DNA of 32,107 bases from Clostridia bacterium (lineage in GTDB: Bacteria; Bacillota; Clostridia; Christensenellales; Borkfalkiaceae). The stretch is from NCBI GenBank assembly GCA_014805025.1, contig JAAUYR010000048.1, forward strand, positions 1 to 32,107. Reading direction: 5' to 3'. The stretch's first letter is position 1. The number at the start of each line of letters is the position of its first letter. The notes below the pieces were generated by a model. That model was not told the DNA's origin and did no database searches. It saw only the letters and a program-made list of their open reading frames with translations. The translations under genes were made by a program, and so were the position numbers. Below are positions 1-7,070 of this stretch, piece after piece.

Positions 1-1533
1 CTTCTGGACGAACCGCTTTCCAACCTCGACGCAAAGCTCAGAACTCAGATGCGTTCGGAGATTTCCAAGCTGCACAGCAAAATTCAGACGACGTTCATTT
101 ACGTAACTCACGACCAGGTCGAAGCAATGACCATGGGTACTCGTATAGTCGTTATGAAGGACGGTTTCGTTCAGCAGATAGACACGCCGAGAAATCTTTA
201 CAGCTACCCCGTAAATAAATTCGTTGCAGGCTTTATCGGAACTCCGCAGATGAACTTCTACGCAGGCAAGCTCAAAGCTGACGGCGATAAGGTGCGCGTA
301 ACTTTCGACAATACCGACGTTGACATGGTAGCGCCCTACGAGTATTTTGCAAAAGCCGACATAAGATATCTCGACGGCGAAAAGCCCGTAACTTTGGGAA
401 TTCGTCTCGAACACGTTTCCGTTGACCCCGAACAGTATCCTTACAAGGCAAAGTGCCGCGTTTCGTATACCGAGGATTTGGGTATCGACGGTCAGGTTTA
501 CGCAGATTTCAACATTAACAGCGAAGATACCGTTACCGAAAGCGCAACCAAAATTATCATTAAAGCTCCGGCAGGCGTATTCTACCGCGCAGGTGAGATA
601 ATAGATATTTCGATGGATTTATCCAAGCTGCACATTTTCGATACCGAAACGGAAAAGACGATAGCGCCCCGAATTCCGCTTGAAACTATTACAACCGGTA
701 AAGTCAAGGGCGGCAAGCTCAGCGTGTTCGGCGCGAATATCGGCTTGCCCTCTGCAATACAGCCCGAGGACGGTGAGTACGAGCTTCATATTCCTACGTC
801 CGCAATTTCTGTCGGCGGCGAAATCAAAGCGCAGTTTGTTAAAAACGAAGAGATTAACGGTCAGAACCTTGTGCAGCTGAATATAAACGGCAGGGCGGTC
901 TTTGCGCTCGCGGCAAGCGACGCCGACGTAAACAGCGGTCTTTCGCTCGATTTGAAGCAAGTTGCCTTTATAAAGGACGGAGAGGAAGTAGTTAAACCCT
1001 TACCCAACGAAAACGAGCTTGAAGGCAAAATTGTAAAGAGCAAAAAGCAAACCGAGGGCGAAAACGGCAAGAAAGTAAACGAGATTGTATTTAATCTTGA
1101 AGTAGCCGGCAAATCCTTTGATTGTCCTTACGACGTTGCCGAAAAGATTATAAACGGCGGCGGACTTAAAATATTCAAAACGGCTTTGGGAGTAAGATTT
1201 GCTCCTGACGGCGTTACGCTTGGCGAGGGCGGTATTCCGGCGCACGTAGAGCGTATTCTCGATTACGGCAAAGAAAAGTTTGCGGAGTGCAGCGTAACGG
1301 TTATGCAGCCCGTGCCCGTGGAAGAGAAACCCGTACCGACTAAAAAGTTTGCCAAGTTTGCTTATAATTTTAAAGAAAAGTTTACAAAGTTAAAAAAGAC
1401 GGTGTATGAGCCCGTGGAGAAAAAGGTTTATATTGCAGTTGACAATAGCTTCAACGGAAGAGATATAGACATTATTCCCGATATTTCGAAATGCGGCGTA
1501 TTTGAAATTGAACAGGACATTCGCCTTGTATAA
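1..1533 (+). CDS. Sugar-type ABC transporter ATP-binding protein (UgpC/MalK/MsmX-like), 5' truncated
   Basis: The reading frame is open from base 1, so the N-terminal part with the Walker A motif lies outside the window. The visible part begins at the Walker B/D-loop block ([14 protein letters not shown]) and continues with the switch histidine ([13 protein letters not shown]), both typical of the MalK/UgpC/MsmX family that energises carbohydrate importers. A TOBE/OB-like regulatory region follows (around [10 protein letters not shown], fragment residues about 135-215). What is odd is the length: about 510 residues follow Walker B, where a normal MalK-type protein has about 210, so roughly 300 residues of unassigned C-terminal sequence are fused on. 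The last 80 residues are rich in Lys/Phe/Val. A terminator follows directly, so this closes its operon. Family assignment is firm; the substrate is not known from the sequence. Confidence 0.88.
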   Translation, partial: LLDEPLSNLDAKLRTQMRSEISKLHSKIQTTFIYVTHDQVEAMTMGTRIVVMKDGFVQQIDTPRNLYSYPVNKFVAGFIGTPQMNFYAGKLKADGDKVRVTFDNTDVDMVAPYEYFAKADIRYLDGEKPVTLGIRLEHVSVDPEQYPYKAKCRVSYTEDLGIDGQVYADFNINSEDTVTESATKIIIKAPAGVFYRAGEIIDISMDLSKLHIFDTETEKTIAPRIPLETITTGKVKGGKLSVFGANIGLPSAIQPEDGEYELHIPTSAISVGGEIKAQFVKNEEINGQNLVQLNINGRAVFALAASDADVNSGLSLDLKQVAFIKDGEEVVKPLPNENELEGKIVKSKKQTEGENGKKVNEIVFNLEVAGKSFDCPYDVAEKIINGGGLKIFKTALGVRFAPDGVTLGEGGIPAHVERILDYGKEKFAECSVTVMQPVPVEEKPVPTKKFAKFAYNFKEKFTKLKKTVYEPVEKKVYIAVDNSFNGRDIDIIPDISKCGVFEIEQDIRLV

Positions 1534-1541
1534 TTAAAAGC

Positions 1542-1577
1542 AAAAAAATCACGCGTCGAAAGCGCGTGATTTTTTTT
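1542..1577 (+). terminator. Intrinsic terminator after the ABC ATPase gene
   Basis: An 8-bp GC-containing stem (ATCACGCG 1548-1555 with CGCGTGAT 1563-1570) has a 7-base loop. It is preceded by an A-run and followed by a run of T. It begins about 10 bases after the stop codon. Confidence 0.9.
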
Positions 1578-1596
1578 GCAATTGCCGTTTAACGGG

Positions 1597-1625
1597 TTGA
1601 GTTTATTCGGCTAAACGTTTATAAT
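1597..1625 (+). promoter_or_regulatory. Sigma-A type promoter for the membrane protein-galK unit
   Basis: TTGAGT (1597-1602), a 17-base spacer and a perfect TATAAT (1620-1625) lie about 20 bases before the start codon of the next gene and just after a terminator. Confidence 0.7.
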
Positions 1626-1645
1626 ACATAAGACGAGGTGTTGTT

Positions 1646-2926
1646 ATGGAAAATTTTGTCGGCTGGCTGAAATTTTATTTTCTCGGATTCTTTTCAAACG
1701 AGCTTTCTCAGGAAGGCGCTTCGCGTTCGTTCTGGAACGTTTTGTTGAGCTTTCTTATTGCGTTTATTATGGTTTGCGGCGGACTTGTTGCAGGGTACGT
1801 TGCTTCTTTCGGCGTGCATTATAAAAATGCCGATGACTTCCGTACTTTTTTGTATACGGCTTTCGCCGACGAAAGCTCGGCTTCGAGAATTAATTTATCG
1901 CTGAGCGGCGGCAAGCTCCTTGCGGAAATTCCCGACGGCAAGCAGAGCGTCAACTCGCTTATTGAAGAAAACGGCGAGTACGTCGTAAACGGTTATAAGC
2001 TGGTGTTGGATACTCGCGCCGCAGATTCGACGTTTGACGATTTTAAGCTGACCTGCAAGAGCTCGGACGGCACGTTAATTACTTACGAAGAGTATAAAGC
2101 GTTGCCCGAAGCGGACAAAAATAACGCTTCCGTATCTATAACTTACAGCGGCAAGGCGGTGGATACCGCGTTGAAGCAGGACGAATATTCAGCCTATCTT
2201 GACGGCGCTACCGATGTTTCGGAAGCTTACGAGGCTTTAAAGCAAAAGGTGGGCGAGCTTGACGATAAGACATACGCCGACGAAATTTACAAACTATATA
2301 TTAAATCGTATTATCCCATACTTACGGGCAAGGACTCGTACGGGGATGCGCCCACGCTCAGAACATACTATATGAATTCAAACATGTATGCGAGCGAGGA
2401 TAAATATTTAATTCTTTTGGACGACGTATGCATCTGTACGTTTAAAACGACCAAAGGAATTGCCGTAGACTACGCCGGGAATTTCAACAAAACCGACGAT
2501 ACAGTAATTACGGCGGACGGGTTAACTTCAAACGAAATGCAGGCCAATATGGACAAGTTTATTAAAGATACGTTCAGCAGCGGCAACGGCCTGAATTTTC
2601 TCGTATACGTAGTAAGCATATTCAAACTGCTCCCGTTGTTTGCGGTTATAATGGTATTCGTTTCGCTTGTATGTTTCCTCGTTTACAAAGTAAAGCATCT
2701 GGAATTTTACGGCAAGTTCATCGGAATGTTTAAGGTGACGGGCTCGTTTATATTTATAAGCTCGGTTTTGGCTTTTATTACGGCTTTAATTTGTTCGTTC
2801 TTTTTATCAAGGGGCACGGTGTATATTATATCCGGCGTAACTTTGGTTGCGGTAATGACTATACGTCTGGCGGTGCTTGTAATTATGGAAATGGTAAAGA
2901 CCAAAAAGTCGACCGAAACCGAATAA
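1646..2926 (+). CDS. Integral membrane protein, DUF1189-like (tentative)
   Basis: This is a 426-residue protein with one N-terminal membrane segment (about residues 27-53), a large presumably extracellular domain (about 55-310) and three C-terminal membrane segments. This layout resembles the DUF1189 family, whose Bacillus member YvdJ lies in the maltodextrin transport operon. Here it also sits beside a sugar ABC ATPase and galactokinase, so a link to carbohydrate uptake is reasonable, but the family call rests on topology and context rather than on a clear motif. The ATG is preceded by a GAGGTG ribosome site. galK starts 3 bases after its stop, so the two are co-transcribed and probably translationally coupled. 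No catalytic motif is visible. Confidence 0.75.
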   Translation: MENFVGWLKFYFLGFFSNELSQEGASRSFWNVLLSFLIAFIMVCGGLVAGYVASFGVHYKNADDFRTFLYTAFADESSASRINLSLSGGKLLAEIPDGKQSVNSLIEENGEYVVNGYKLVLDTRAADSTFDDFKLTCKSSDGTLITYEEYKALPEADKNNASVSITYSGKAVDTALKQDEYSAYLDGATDVSEAYEALKQKVGELDDKTYADEIYKLYIKSYYPILTGKDSYGDAPTLRTYYMNSNMYASEDKYLILLDDVCICTFKTTKGIAVDYAGNFNKTDDTVITADGLTSNEMQANMDKFIKDTFSSGNGLNFLVYVVSIFKLLPLFAVIMVFVSLVCFLVYKVKHLEFYGKFIGMFKVTGSFIFISSVLAFITALICSFFLSRGTVYIISGVTLVAVMTIRLAVLVIMEMVKTKKSTETE

Positions 2927-2929
2927 ATT

Positions 2930-4048
2930 ATGAATGACTACCGTTATAAAGTAACTGCGGCAGGCAGAATAAACATAATAGGCGAACATATAGACTATTG
3001 CGGCGGCCGGGTAATGCCGGCGGCAATATCGTTGAAAAACACGGTATATGTGCGGCCCAACGGCACAAATACGATAAATTTAAGCTGGACAACGCTGCCC
3101 GATAAGGTAACGCTTGATATAGACAAGCTTGAAAGCTACAAGGGTCTTAAATGCGGTAATTATCAGGCAGGTTCTGCATATATGTGGCAGAGAGCCGGAC
3201 ATAAGATAACGGGTTGCGATATGTTGCACGACTGCACCGTTCCGTTCGGAAGTGGCTTGTCAAGCTCGGCGGCAATAGAGGTTTCAACGATAGCCGCGCT
3301 TGCAACGATAGCCGGCGAGCCGTTAAACAAGGTTGAAATTGCCCTAAAAGCTCAACAGGCGGAAAGGGAGTATGCCGGAGTAAACTGCGGAATAATGGAC
3401 CAGTTCGCTTCGGCCTGCGGTAAAAAAGACAGCGTAATGCTTTTGGACTGCAATACTTTAAATTGCGAGTATTTACCGTTACGGTTGGGCGATTATTCAT
3501 TGGTAATTACCAACTGTAATAAACCGCACAATCTTATACAAAGCAAGTATAACGAACGTAGGTCAGAGACGGAAGATGCGTTGAAAATTTTGCAGCGCAG
3601 TGTTGATATAAGCTGTCTTGCGGATTTAAGCTTAATGCAGAGTAAGAGTTATACCGAAGTGCTGCCGCCCGTATTAAAAAAGCGCGCGGAACACGTCGTA
3701 GGCGAGTGCAACAGGGTGCGTAAAGCGACTATCGCTTTAAAGGCCGGAAATATAGAAGCGTTGGGCAAGCTGCTTAACGAGTCGCACAAATCCCTGAAAG
3801 AGCTTTACGAAGTAACGGGCAGAGAGCCGGACGCGCTTGTTAAAGCGGCGCAAAGCCATCCTTATTGTCTTGGGTCAAGGCTTATGGGAGGCGGTTTCGG
3901 CGGATGCACGATTTCGCTTGTAAAATCTGATTGCATAGACGAGTTTAAAGAGTTCGTCTATAACGAATACTTTTCCGAAACGGGCTATAAAGCCGAGTTC
4001 TACGACGCCGACATTTCCGACGGTATTACGGTGACCTCAACTTTTTAA
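2930..4048 (+). CDS. galK: Galactokinase
   Basis: A 372-residue GHMP-family kinase that phosphorylates galactose with ATP to galactose 1-phosphate, the first step of the Leloir pathway. The galactokinase signature GRINIIGEHIDYCGG is at residues 12-26. The ATP-binding GHMP motif (PFGSGLSSSAAIEV) is at about 105-118, the segment with the catalytic Asp (CGIMDQFAS) follows, and the C-terminal GGGFGGC motif is near residue 320. It is slightly shorter than the usual 385-390 residues. No own Shine-Dalgarno site is evident and the gene follows the membrane protein gene by 3 bases, which suggests coupling. galT and galE are not in the window. Related GHMP kinases with other sugar substrates cannot be fully excluded, but the signature favours galactose. 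Confidence 0.93.
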   Translation: MNDYRYKVTAAGRINIIGEHIDYCGGRVMPAAISLKNTVYVRPNGTNTINLSWTTLPDKVTLDIDKLESYKGLKCGNYQAGSAYMWQRAGHKITGCDMLHDCTVPFGSGLSSSAAIEVSTIAALATIAGEPLNKVEIALKAQQAEREYAGVNCGIMDQFASACGKKDSVMLLDCNTLNCEYLPLRLGDYSLVITNCNKPHNLIQSKYNERRSETEDALKILQRSVDISCLADLSLMQSKSYTEVLPPVLKKRAEHVVGECNRVRKATIALKAGNIEALGKLLNESHKSLKELYEVTGREPDALVKAAQSHPYCLGSRLMGGGFGGCTISLVKSDCIDEFKEFVYNEYFSETGYKAEFYDADISDGITVTSTF

Positions 4049-4068
4049 ATGCCGCAATAAAAATATAC

Positions 4069-4097
4069 TTGACAGTATTCAGCGGTAATATTATAAT
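4069..4097 (+). promoter_or_regulatory. Consensus sigma-A promoter of the ribU riboswitch transcript
   Basis: A perfect TTGACA (4069-4074), a 17-base spacer and a perfect TATAAT (4092-4097) place the transcription start near 4104, just before the riboswitch. A full-consensus promoter fits a gene controlled by a downstream RNA switch. Confidence 0.92.
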
Positions 4098-4115
4098 GTA
4101 ATTACAATTTAAGTT

Positions 4116-4232
4116 GTTCTTTGGGGCGGAGTGAAATTCTCCACCGGCAGTAAAGTCTGCGAAGAGCGCGCCTCGCGTTCCCGAACGGGTGAAATTCCCG
4201 TACCGACGGTAAAGTCCGGATGATAAAAGAAC
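4116..4232 (+). promoter_or_regulatory. FMN riboswitch (RFN element) aptamer
   Basis: The basal stem is GTTCTTT (4116-4122) with AAAGAAC (4226-4232). The conserved RFN blocks lie between in order: GGGGCGGAGTGAAATTC, CACCGGCAGTAAAGTC, GGGTGAAATTCCCGTACCGA and CGGTAAAGTCCGGATG. Two of the internal hairpins carry the GTGAAATTC and GGTAAAGTC sequences that define this aptamer. It binds flavin mononucleotide and normally turns off riboflavin synthesis or uptake genes. It lies between a consensus promoter and ribU, with a terminator hairpin directly after it. Confidence 0.97.
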
Positions 4233-4257
4233 GTTTAAACGGTTTTATCGTTTTTTG

Positions 4258-4284
4258 CGCCCCGAAGTATTTTCGGGGCGTTTT
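4258..4284 (+). terminator. Riboswitch-controlled terminator (expression platform) before ribU
   Basis: A 9-bp stem (CGCCCCGAA 4258-4266 with TTCGGGGCG 4272-4280) is followed by TTTT. The 5' arm can instead pair with CTTTGGGGCG at 4119-4128, inside the 5' strand of the FMN aptamer (one G-U pair). This gives a plausible antiterminator when no FMN is bound. Confidence 0.85.
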
Positions 4285-4330
4285 AAACGCAAAGAACGAC
4301 TTTTAAATATTTTTTTAAGGAGTTCTTTTT

Positions 4331-4972
4331 ATGGATGAAATCACACAAGCAGAGAATGTCAAACCGAGCAAAAAGGAAGTTTTAGCAAGTTATTTTACGG
4401 CAACGCGCATTGCGTATATGGCTATTTTTACGGCGATATCCTACGCCGTGGGGCTGCTCGATTTTTCGCTTTTGCCGGGTTCGCCCGTAAGCTTTTTAAA
4501 GCTTGACTTTTCAAACGTGTTCGTGCTTATCGGCGGATTTGCGTTAGGGCCTGTGGCGGGCACGGTCATAGCCGTGTTAAAGGAGCTTTTACACGCAATA
4601 ACCGTCGGACAAACTGCGTTCGTAGGCGAGCTTGCAAATATTTTAATGGTTTTGCCGTATATGCTTATACCCTCGCTTATTTATAAAAAGCATAAGGGTA
4701 TCAAAACGGTAATCTGGTCGATAGCTCTCGGTTGCGCCGGCCAGTGCCTTATTTCCATTCCCGTAAATTATTTTCTTACATTCCCGGCGTTTATGAAGGC
4801 TTTCGGAGGCACATGGGCGAGCGGACAGCAGCTGTTCCTTGATTTATGGTATTGGGCGCTGCTTTTCAACTTTATAAAAACCGTGTGCATTTCCGCGGTT
4901 GTGCTTTTATTGTACAAGCCCTTATCCGGGCTGATTAAACTGACAAGCCGGAAATTCGACAAGCGTAAATAA
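4331..4972 (+). CDS. ribU: Riboflavin transporter, ECF S-component (RibU)
   Basis: A 213-residue, very hydrophobic protein with about six membrane segments. It carries the RibU-type signature in the second and third segments: a LKLDFSNVFVLIGGFALGP-like block, then a Lys in KELLHAI and GELANILMVLP. RibU is the substrate-binding membrane subunit of an energy-coupling-factor importer and needs the shared EcfA/EcfA'/EcfT module, which is not in this window. The FMN riboswitch in the leader independently supports riboflavin as the substrate. The ATG has an AAGGAG site (4317-4322) 8 bases upstream. The gene is a single-gene transcript closed by a strong hairpin. The basic C-terminal tail is probably cytoplasmic. 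Confidence 0.95.
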   Translation: MDEITQAENVKPSKKEVLASYFTATRIAYMAIFTAISYAVGLLDFSLLPGSPVSFLKLDFSNVFVLIGGFALGPVAGTVIAVLKELLHAITVGQTAFVGELANILMVLPYMLIPSLIYKKHKGIKTVIWSIALGCAGQCLISIPVNYFLTFPAFMKAFGGTWASGQQLFLDLWYWALLFNFIKTVCISAVVLLLYKPLSGLIKLTSRKFDKRK

Positions 4973-4978
4973 AATAAA

Positions 4979-5005
4979 CGGCGCGAGCAAAATTTGCTCG
5001 CGCCG
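4979..5005. terminator. Bidirectional hairpin terminator between ribU and the small-peptide operon
   Basis: A near-perfect palindrome (arms about 4979-4990 and 4993-5005, GC-rich) lies between two converging units. T-rich sequence follows on both strands: CTCTTTTT downstream on the plus strand, GTTTATTTTATTT on the minus strand. Confidence 0.8.
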
Positions 5006-5026
5006 AAACTCTTTTTAAATTTAATT

Positions 5027-5122
5027 TTATCTTGCGCAGTCAAGAACAACATAAGCAAGAGGAGAAAGACCACAGCTTTCAACGCTTTCGTCTAACTCGT
5101 TAAGCTCATCGTAAATGCTCAT
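5027..5122 (-). CDS. Uncharacterised 31-residue peptide (second gene of small-peptide operon)
   Basis: The ATG at 5122 is preceded by a near-perfect ribosome site AAGGAGGTG (5128-5136) with 7-base spacing after GGAGG, one of the strongest sites in the window. This is the main evidence that the frame is translated. The peptide starts MSIYDELNELDESVES, is strongly acidic in its first half, and ends in a hydrophobic stretch with two Cys (C17 and C29) and a final Arg. It has no signal peptide and no family that I recognise. It lies 42 bases downstream of another small gene on the same strand and upstream of a hairpin terminator, so both appear to be one transcript. A role as a signalling, regulatory or modified peptide is only speculation. 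Confidence 0.6.
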   Translation of the reverse strand: MSIYDELNELDESVESCGLSPLAYVVLDCAR

Positions 5123-5164
5123 CTTAACACCTCCTTAAAAATTGCATTATCCGTTATAAGTCAA

Positions 5165-5311
5165 TTAAAATCTTTCTTTTGAATTTTTCAGAAGCACGGC
5201 GTTTGCTAAGCCGGTAGTCGAATTACCGAACGCCATAAGAAACATCAAAGGGAACGTACTGGACCCGAAATCGTCTCTTTTTTCTTCCTCGTAATATAAA
5301 TCCTCAAACAT
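5165..5311 (-). CDS. Uncharacterised 48-residue peptide, possible small membrane protein (first gene of small-peptide operon)
   Basis: The ATG at 5311 has a GGGAGGTG ribosome site (5318-5325) and lies about 48 bases from the predicted transcription start of a good sigma-A type promoter. The peptide has an acidic/aromatic N-terminus (MFEDLYYEEEKRDD, residues 1-14), a hydrophobic middle (about residues 19-41, rich in Phe, Leu, Met, Gly, Ala) and a basic end (KNSKERF). This could be a single membrane segment. I recognise no family. The ribosome site sits inside a short perfect hairpin (5319-5331), so translation may be regulated. Promoter, two ribosome sites and a terminator around these short frames make accidental origin unlikely, but expression is unproven. 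Confidence 0.6.
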   Translation of the reverse strand: MFEDLYYEEEKRDDFGSSTFPLMFLMAFGNSTTGLANAVLLKNSKERF

Positions 5312-5318
5312 TTACCAC

Positions 5319-5331
5319 ACCTCCCAGAGGT
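5319..5331 (-). promoter_or_regulatory. Hairpin covering the ribosome site of the 48-residue peptide gene
   Basis: ACCTC (minus strand, 5331-5327) pairs perfectly with GAGGT (5323-5319) around a 3-base loop, so the Shine-Dalgarno bases form one arm. The stem is short but perfect. Confidence 0.45.
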
Positions 5332-5365
5332 AGTCAACCGAGCTCTCTTTCCCGATTGCAAGAGC

Positions 5366-5394
5366 AGTATAGCACTGCGTTTTTTGTTAGTCAA
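5366..5394 (-). promoter_or_regulatory. Sigma-A type promoter of the small-peptide operon
   Basis: On the minus strand TTGACT (5394-5389), a 17-base spacer and TATACT (5371-5366) each match consensus in five of six bases. The predicted start is near 5359. The AT-rich stretch upstream (5395-5549) holds no gene that I can see. Confidence 0.8.
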
Positions 5395-5549
5395 CAACAT
5401 TTTAAAAAATTATTGAAATTTTATTTTTGTTATTTACTAACACTATTCTATGTTTATTTGGATAAAATATGTTAACTTTCCTATAAATAATTTTTTTCGC
5501 TGAACAAATTTTACAAATATAACAAAAAGTTTTATTTTTTAACATAATA

Positions 5550-5580
5550 AAGCCGCCGCCGAAATTTTCGGCGGCGGCTT
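5550..5580 (-). terminator. Terminator of the spoIIQ-like operon
   Basis: A very stable 15-bp inverted repeat (5550-5564 with 5566-5580, core GCCGCCGCCG; the innermost A/T pairs open to form the loop) lies 37 bases past the stop of the minus-strand gene. It is followed on that strand by TTTATTATGTT. Confidence 0.85.
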
Positions 5581-5617
5581 TTAAGGTTTTTCGGGGTATT
5601 GCGGAAATGACTTATAA

Positions 5618-6265
5618 TTATTTGGGATTTATTTCGAGATAATCGTCGGGGTCAGCGAGCGTGCCGTTTTTGTAAATTTCGAAGTGCAGGTGGTCGCCCT
5701 CTTTGTTTTCAACGCCGGTTGCAGTAGCAATTGTTCCTATAACGTCGCCGCGGCTTACGGTAGTGCCGGCTTTAAGCGACTGAACGGGGTCTATAAACTT
5801 ATAAACCGTGGTAACGCCGTTGGCGTGCTCGATAGTAACCACTGCGCCGTACAGAACGTCGTTGACCGAAACTTCGGTAACCTTGCCGTCAACGGCCGCA
5901 TAGACCTGAGTGCCTGCGTTAGCGGAAAAATCAAGGCCGTTGTGTTCGCGGTACCAGTCCATAGTCTTGTCGTATGCAAAAACCTGACCGCAAGTTAAAT
6001 TTGCGTTGTTTACCGGCATAATGAATACGTACGATGTGGAAGTATCTAATATGGGCTTGTCGTCGTCGGGGTCTTTGTTGCCTTCGTCGGGAGGGTTGTT
6101 GTCAACCGGAGGGTTTTCAATAACGTCCTTGGGTAAGCTGTTGTTTCTCAATCCGAAGACTACGCCTACGGTAACAGCCGCCGCAACAAGCAAACAAGCC
6201 GCTACTACGAGATAAGTCGTCAGAATCTTTTTCTTAGTGGGTTTTGTTCTTTCTTTGTTTTTCAT
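5618..6265 (-). CDS. spoIIQ: Membrane-anchored LytM/M23 metallopeptidase-domain protein, SpoIIQ-like
   Basis: This 215-residue protein has a basic N-terminus, one membrane anchor (about residues 15-39), a Pro/Asp-rich linker (41-75) and a LytM domain (about 79-210). The zinc ligands are intact: H108 and D112 in HNGLD, and H192/H194 in HLHFE. In the family these proteins either cut peptidoglycan or, as SpoIIQ, form with SpoIIIAH the forespore half of the channel between forespore and mother cell. The short length, single anchor, start of the domain (YVFIMPV) and lack of LysM or SH3 domains fit SpoIIQ. Clostridial SpoIIQ often keeps the HxxxD site that Bacillus has lost, as here. It is translated from AAAGGAG and follows a small exported protein by 46 bases. 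A housekeeping M23 endopeptidase is the alternative. Confidence 0.72.
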   Translation of the reverse strand: MKNKERTKPTKKKILTTYLVVAACLLVAAAVTVGVVFGLRNNSLPKDVIENPPVDNNPPDEGNKDPDDDKPILDTSTSYVFIMPVNNANLTCGQVFAYDKTMDWYREHNGLDFSANAGTQVYAAVDGKVTEVSVNDVLYGAVVTIEHANGVTTVYKFIDPVQSLKAGTTVSRGDVIGTIATATGVENKEGDHLHFEIYKNGTLADPDDYLEINPK

Positions 6266-6311
6266 AATTTAACTCCTTTATTATGTTCTTGCCGTCAATT
6301 TTCCGTTTTAT

Positions 6312-6731
6312 TCAGTACCCGCCGAAAATTATCGGTGAAGCTACTTTAACCTTTTCGCCGCGCACTGAAACGTGCAGGTTTATCTTTGTTCCGTATAAGT
6401 TAACCGAGTAGGGGAGGTCGGCGGTGCAGTAATAGTTGACGCTGTCGGAAAGCTCTTCGCAGGCTATAACTTTGCCGTTTACCTCTTTTAAAAAGCTCTC
6501 GAAATCGAAGTCGTCGTACTCAGTTGCTTCGCCGCAGACTTTGCTAAGCGTAAGCCTTTTAAGCGCCGCGCCCGAATTGACCGTAACTTCTCTGCAATCT
6601 TTCGAGCTTGTCCCTACGTAGAAGGTGTAATTGCCTTCGCCGTTAAAGCAAAGCCTGTCCGGCAGAGCCGCGACTGCCGACAAAACTGCCGCTACCGCAA
6701 CGGTCAGAAACAGAATTTTAGCAAGCCGCAT
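6312..6731 (-). CDS. Small exported or membrane-anchored protein of unknown function, upstream of spoIIQ-like gene
   Basis: A 139-residue protein with an N-terminal hydrophobic segment (residues about 5-23, LAKILFLTVAVAAVLSAVA) acting as signal or anchor. It is followed by a mixed alpha/beta domain with four Cys and a C-terminus ending KVASPIIFGGY. An AAGGAGGTG ribosome site precedes the ATG closely. It shares a transcript with the SpoIIQ-like gene, so a role in sporulation envelope biology is inferred from position. In Bacillus the exported protein YwmB lies near spoIID/spoIIQ; I considered that family, but the protein is much shorter and I cannot confirm a match. No catalytic motif is visible. 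Confidence 0.7.
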   Translation of the reverse strand: MRLAKILFLTVAVAAVLSAVAALPDRLCFNGEGNYTFYVGTSSKDCREVTVNSGAALKRLTLSKVCGEATEYDDFDFESFLKEVNGKVIACEELSDSVNYYCTADLPYSVNLYGTKINLHVSVRGEKVKVASPIIFGGY

Positions 6732-6758
6732 ACCGCACCTCCTTAAAAGTTACGCGTT

Positions 6759-6788
6759 TTTTATTGCCAACAAGGTAAAAATATAAAC
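6759..6788 (-). promoter_or_regulatory. Possible sigma-F type promoter for the spoIIQ-like operon
   Basis: On the minus strand GTTTA (6788-6784), a 15-base spacer and GGCAATAAAA (6768-6759) resemble the forespore sigma-F pattern (GYWTA, about 15 bases, GGNNANANTW), with one clear mismatch in the -10 box. spoIIQ is a known sigma-F target in Bacillus. No convincing sigma-A promoter was found there. Confidence 0.35.
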
Positions 6789-6816
6789 GTGTGTAAAAAA
6801 ATTTTTTTAACAAAAG

Positions 6817-6850
6817 CGCGGCGCGGACAATTTTTATTGTCCGCGCCGCG
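6817..6850 (-). terminator. Terminator of the corA-fmdB operon
   Basis: A 15-bp perfect inverted repeat (6817-6831 with 6836-6850; CGCGGCGCGGACAAT arm) has a TTTT loop. On the minus strand it is followed by CTTTTGTT and an A/T-rich run. It lies about 20 bases after the fmdB stop. Confidence 0.88.
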
Positions 6851-6869
6851 TCGTTATTACTTTATTAAA

Positions 6870-7067
6870 TTATTTGCATCCACTACAAGTTTTGCAGTTT
6901 CCGCTGCATTTTTTAACGGTTTTGCCCGTTGCCGAATACATCTGACCGCAAAAACTGCGCTCGGCAGGCCGCCCACAGTCGGGGCAACGGACTTCGTCGT
7001 CGTATCTTTTTACAAGCTCTTCGAAATTTTTATTGCAATTTTTGCAAACGTACTGCAAAATAGGCAT
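6870..7067 (-). CDS. FmdB-family zinc ribbon protein
   Basis: A 65-residue protein beginning MPILQYVCKNCNKNFEELV, with a zinc ribbon built from C8/C11 (CKNC) and the CPDCG knuckle near residue 28, the standard FmdB/CxxC_CxxC_SSSS pattern. The tail adds an extra Cys-rich stretch (CSGNCKTCSGCK). The family was first described as a regulator of amidase genes in Methylophilus, but the real function in most bacteria is unknown. It starts 3 bases after the corA stop without its own Shine-Dalgarno site, so it is probably translated by coupling to corA. Family call is sure, role is not. Confidence 0.88.
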   Translation of the reverse strand: MPILQYVCKNCNKNFEELVKRYDDEVRCPDCGRPAERSFCGQMYSATGKTVKKCSGNCKTCSGCK

Positions 7068-7070
7068 AAG

